A stretch of DNA of 7,395 nucleotides from Oscillospiraceae bacterium. GTDB taxonomy: Bacteria; Bacillota; Clostridia; Oscillospirales; Oscillospiraceae. Location: NCBI GenBank assembly GCA_028708585.1, contig JAQVYO010000070.1, forward strand, positions 1-7,395, given 5' to 3'. The translations under genes were made by a program, and so were the position numbers. The notes beneath the pieces are model-generated. The model saw nothing but the letters and a program-made list of their open reading frames with translations. It made no database searches and was not told where the DNA came from. This document shows, in pieces, positions 6,373-7,395 of this stretch; within the stretch, counting starts at the first letter, position 1; every line of letters begins with the position of its first letter.

Positions 6373-6391
6373 TAGGTTTTTCATGTATTGC
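6353..6391. repeat. Three GCAATA half-sites around the DUF1292 promoter
   Basis: GCAATAC (6353-6359), GCAATA (6369-6374) and the inverted GTATTGC (6385-6391) lie with starts 16 bp apart. The first lies in the promoter spacer, the second overlaps the -35, and the third is just upstream. The outer pair is a perfect 7-bp inverted repeat. Spacing near one and a half helical turns is possible for a regulator array, but short AT-rich repeats also occur by chance. Confidence 0.3.
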
Positions 6392-6528
6392 TGAAAATTC
6401 ATGTGCAAAAGAGCGATGATTTTGTCATTTATCACCGCTTTTTATATGATTTTTACATAAAAAGATCATTATTTTCTTTGAAATACCAACTTCAAATTTT
6501 GGGAAGGTCCAGTACATCCGTTGCAGGC
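6392..6528. other. AT-rich intergenic stretch with a weak hairpin, no gene
   Basis: This stretch holds no ORF with a ribosome binding site. It contains one hairpin, AGCGATGAT (6412-6420) with ATCACCGCT (6431-6439). As minus-strand RNA it is a continuous 9-bp stem with one G-U pair followed by CTTTT; on the plus strand it has one mismatch and is followed by TTTTT (6439-6443). It could be a minor terminator of either direction. The rest is simple A/T-rich sequence. Confidence 0.35.
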
Positions 6529-6568
6529 AAAAAAACGCCGCACGTTCCACTTGAGACGTCGTGCGGCG
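6529..6568 (-). terminator. Intrinsic terminator of the BofC-like gene
   Basis: On the minus strand a 9-bp GC-rich stem CGCCGCACG/CGTGCGGCG (6560-6568 with 6536-6544) closes a 15-nt loop and is followed by seven T (6529-6535 complement). It lies about 46 bp after the stop codon of the gene at 6615. Confidence 0.9.
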
Positions 6569-6614
6569 GAGGAATCCTTATTATTTTCCAAAAAGAGGCG
6601 ACTTTTCTTGCGTT

Positions 6615-6977
6615 TTAGTATCCATAATCCTCCAAAAGAGAGGCCAAGGCTTCCTGGCTATCCACCTGGATTCCCTTTTTTAACAATAAACGGTCCCCCG
6701 CCCGCAGAGTGTCCGCCGGAATTCCAGTGGTCAGCTCCGGAAGGTTTTCCCCTGGCGAAAAGACGCAGATTTGCCCTTGATATTCTTTTACAACATAGAG
6801 CGCTTTTGCCGCCTCCCGCCCAGAAAGCGTCAAGGTTTTCTGTCCGGCAGATAAAGCGCTGGCGGCAGTATTTTGCGGAACGGATGTCTTAATCTGATGT
6901 ACACCGGCAGTGCACAGCGTGCAAAGAGCCAGAAGCAGCGCCGCTGCACATATAACAAGTCTCGTTTTTCGAAGCAT
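6615..6977 (-). CDS. Small membrane-anchored or secreted protein with BofC C-terminal-like domain
   Basis: A 120-residue protein with a basic start (MLRKTR) and one hydrophobic segment at about 7-24, acting as signal peptide or anchor; no good lipobox is present around C19 or C22. A low-complexity linker follows, then a compact domain at about 58-118 with YVVKEYQGQICVFSPG (61-76), LRAGDRLLLKKGIQV (91-105) and SQEALASLLEDYGY at the end. That pattern (strand-rich start, GI-V-S turn, terminal LLEDY) resembles the BofC C-terminal domain found in small clostridial proteins. In B. subtilis BofC is a forespore protein that tunes the SpoIVB signal controlling pro-sigma-K processing. The start is ATG 6975-6977 because AAAGGAGG lies 8 nt upstream; the same frame is open for 84 more codons but without an SD. 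It has its own promoter candidate (7013-7041) and terminator. The domain call is from memory; the in vivo role is inferred. Confidence 0.72.
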   Translation of the reverse strand: MLRKTRLVICAAALLLALCTLCTAGVHQIKTSVPQNTAASALSAGQKTLTLSGREAAKALYVVKEYQGQICVFSPGENLPELTTGIPADTLRAGDRLLLKKGIQVDSQEALASLLEDYGY

Positions 6978-7012
6978 TTGGCACACCTCCTTTTCATATG
7001 CTTCTATGATCT

Positions 7013-7041
7013 GTTTTGCCCATAATAGCAAAGGGATATAC
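7013..7041 (-). promoter_or_regulatory. Candidate forespore-type promoter of the BofC-like gene
   Basis: On the minus strand: GTATA (7037-7041), 15-bp spacer and GGGCAAAAC (7013-7021), matching the sigma-F-type boxes GYATA and GGnnAnAnT except for the last base. With an 18-bp spacer the same -35 precedes CAAAACA, a partial sigma-G-type -10. I found no good sigma-A promoter on this strand. The match to the ypeB site (4256-4283) strengthens both. Confidence 0.4.
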
Positions 7042-7131
7042 ATATATTTTAAAAAAATGGAAAAAATTAAATATTCAAAATAGTGATTAAAATAGTACAA
7101 TTCCCATGTGAAGAATTCATTTGACAGGCTA

Positions 7132-7140
7132 TGATATAAT
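7132..7140 (+). promoter_or_regulatory. Extended -10 promoter for the penicillin-binding protein gene
   Basis: TATG-A-TATAAT gives a perfect -10 (7135-7140) with the TGn extension at 7132-7134. There is no -35 at the proper distance; the TTGACA at 7121-7126 is only 8 bp away and cannot pair with this -10. Extended -10 promoters can work without a -35. Start expected near 7147, leader about 57 nt. Confidence 0.65.
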
Positions 7141-7145
7141 AGCCG

Positions 7146-7195
7146 CAGAATGGGAGACGGCGTATGGCCATTCTGTATAATCTGAGAATGGAGGT
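7146..7195 (+). promoter_or_regulatory. Leader with two competing hairpins overlapping the SD
   Basis: Three related segments occur in the short leader: CAGAATGG (7146-7153), its complement CCATTCTG (7168-7175) and AGAATGG again (7185-7191). The middle can pair with the first (8 bp, 14-nt loop) or with the third (7 bp, 10-nt loop). The third overlaps the start of the SD GGAGGT (7190-7195), so the second hairpin would partly cover the ribosome binding site while the first would free it. No terminator is present, so control would act on translation. Pairing is seen; switching is inferred. Confidence 0.4.
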
Positions 7196-7203
7196 GGCAT
7201 CTT

Positions 7204-7395
7204 GTGTCTTCTGGGCGAAAAGAAAACAAGCCTTACCAAAAAAATCCCCGCACTGGTCCCTTTGTGGCGCGCATTCTGGGATCCCTGCTTTTGATTTTGC
7301 TGACTACAACCGCTATTCTCGGATGTTTTGCCGCAATTTATATTAAAAATTGCATTAAACCAAATGTTTCCCTCAATCTAAATGATTTTTTCAAG
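7204..7395 (+). CDS. Class A penicillin-binding protein (PBP1A-like), N-terminal 64 codons only
   Basis: Starts at GTG 7204 with SD GGAGGT (7190-7195) 8 nt upstream and stays open to the window edge. The visible part has a basic, polar cytoplasmic tail (residues 1-22, MSSGRKENKPYQKNP and on), one membrane helix at about 23-46 (LGSLLLILLTTTAIL within it), then AAIYIKNCIKPNVSLNLNDFFK. A short basic tail, one transmembrane segment and a YIK...P...L-L-DFF stretch is what precedes the glycosyltransferase domain in bifunctional PBPs, which polymerise and cross-link peptidoglycan outside the membrane. No catalytic motif lies inside the window, so the call rests on topology and the post-helix segment. 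Alternative: another bitopic envelope protein. The TTG at 7202 is in a different frame that stops within 100 bp. Confidence 0.7.
   Translation, partial: MSSGRKENKPYQKNPRTGPFVARILGSLLLILLTTTAILGCFAAIYIKNCIKPNVSLNLNDFFK

Noticed and set aside
6388..6892. Plus-strand open frames opposite the BofC-like gene and its terminator
   Set aside because: They run through a terminator hairpin, lack ribosome binding sites and are antisense to a better-supported gene.
7121..7126. Perfect TTGACA before the PBP gene
   Set aside because: Only 8 bp separate it from the TATAAT at 7135, and nothing like a -10 lies 16-18 bp downstream, so it is unlikely to be a working -35.
6978..7229. 84-codon N-terminal extension of the BofC-like gene
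   Set aside because: The frame is open, but the AAAGGAGG just before ATG 6975-6977 and the signal segment that follows mark the true start; the extension covers the AT-rich promoter region.
1..7395. CRISPR array, insertion sequence, tRNA, rRNA or defence system
   Set aside because: No regularly spaced repeats, transposase motifs, cloverleaf sequences or defence-type proteins were seen; all coding regions belong to housekeeping, spore or envelope families.

Overview
The window looks like a piece of a chromosome from an endospore-forming member of the Clostridia (Bacillota), possibly Oscillospiraceae-like. The reasons are strong AGGAGG-type ribosome binding sites, GTG starts, a YpeB spore-germination protein, a small protein resembling the C-terminal domain of BofC, a DUF1292 protein, and candidate forespore-type promoters. 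Most genes are ordinary housekeeping or sporulation genes. There is no sign of a phage, transposon, CRISPR array or genomic island.

Layout. (1) Positions 1-2096, minus strand: a PLP-dependent aminotransferase followed 16 bp later by trpS (tryptophanyl-tRNA synthetase, cut by the window's left edge). They form a probable two-gene operon, driven by a good sigma-A promoter at 2264-2292 and carrying a leader of about 160 nt with a long GC-rich stem. (2) 2097-2595: a divergent regulatory region in which promoters for both directions sit back to back across a near-palindrome. (3) 2596-4101, plus strand: gltX (glutamyl-tRNA synthetase), closed by a strong terminator. (4) 4342-5712, plus: ypeB, with a forespore sigma-like promoter and its own terminator and no sleB beside it. 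(5) 5789-5985: a stretch without a gene that folds into a closed structure of about 197 nt, best read as a plus-strand structured noncoding RNA. From memory it most resembles the raiA-motif RNA. (6) 6006-6302, minus: a small acidic DUF1292 protein. (7) 6615-6977, minus: a 120-residue membrane-anchored or secreted protein resembling the BofC C-terminal domain, with its own terminator. (8) 7204-7395, plus: the first 64 codons of a probable class A penicillin-binding protein, starting at GTG behind a leader that can form two competing hairpins.

How the genes fit together. The left half is translation and amino-acid metabolism (TrpRS, GluRS, an amino-acid aminotransferase). The right half leans towards spore and envelope biology: YpeB supports the cortex-lytic enzyme SleB, BofC-type proteins modulate forespore-to-mother-cell signalling, and a class A PBP builds peptidoglycan. 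ypeB and the BofC-like gene share the same kind of candidate promoter, a GTATA box followed 14 or 15 bp later by a GGnnAnA-type box, which suggests co-expression in the forespore.

The most noteworthy item is the structured RNA at 5789-5985. Next are the candidate SD-overlapping switch before the PBP gene and the paired forespore-type promoters. All functional statements rest on motif recognition by eye; no database search was run.
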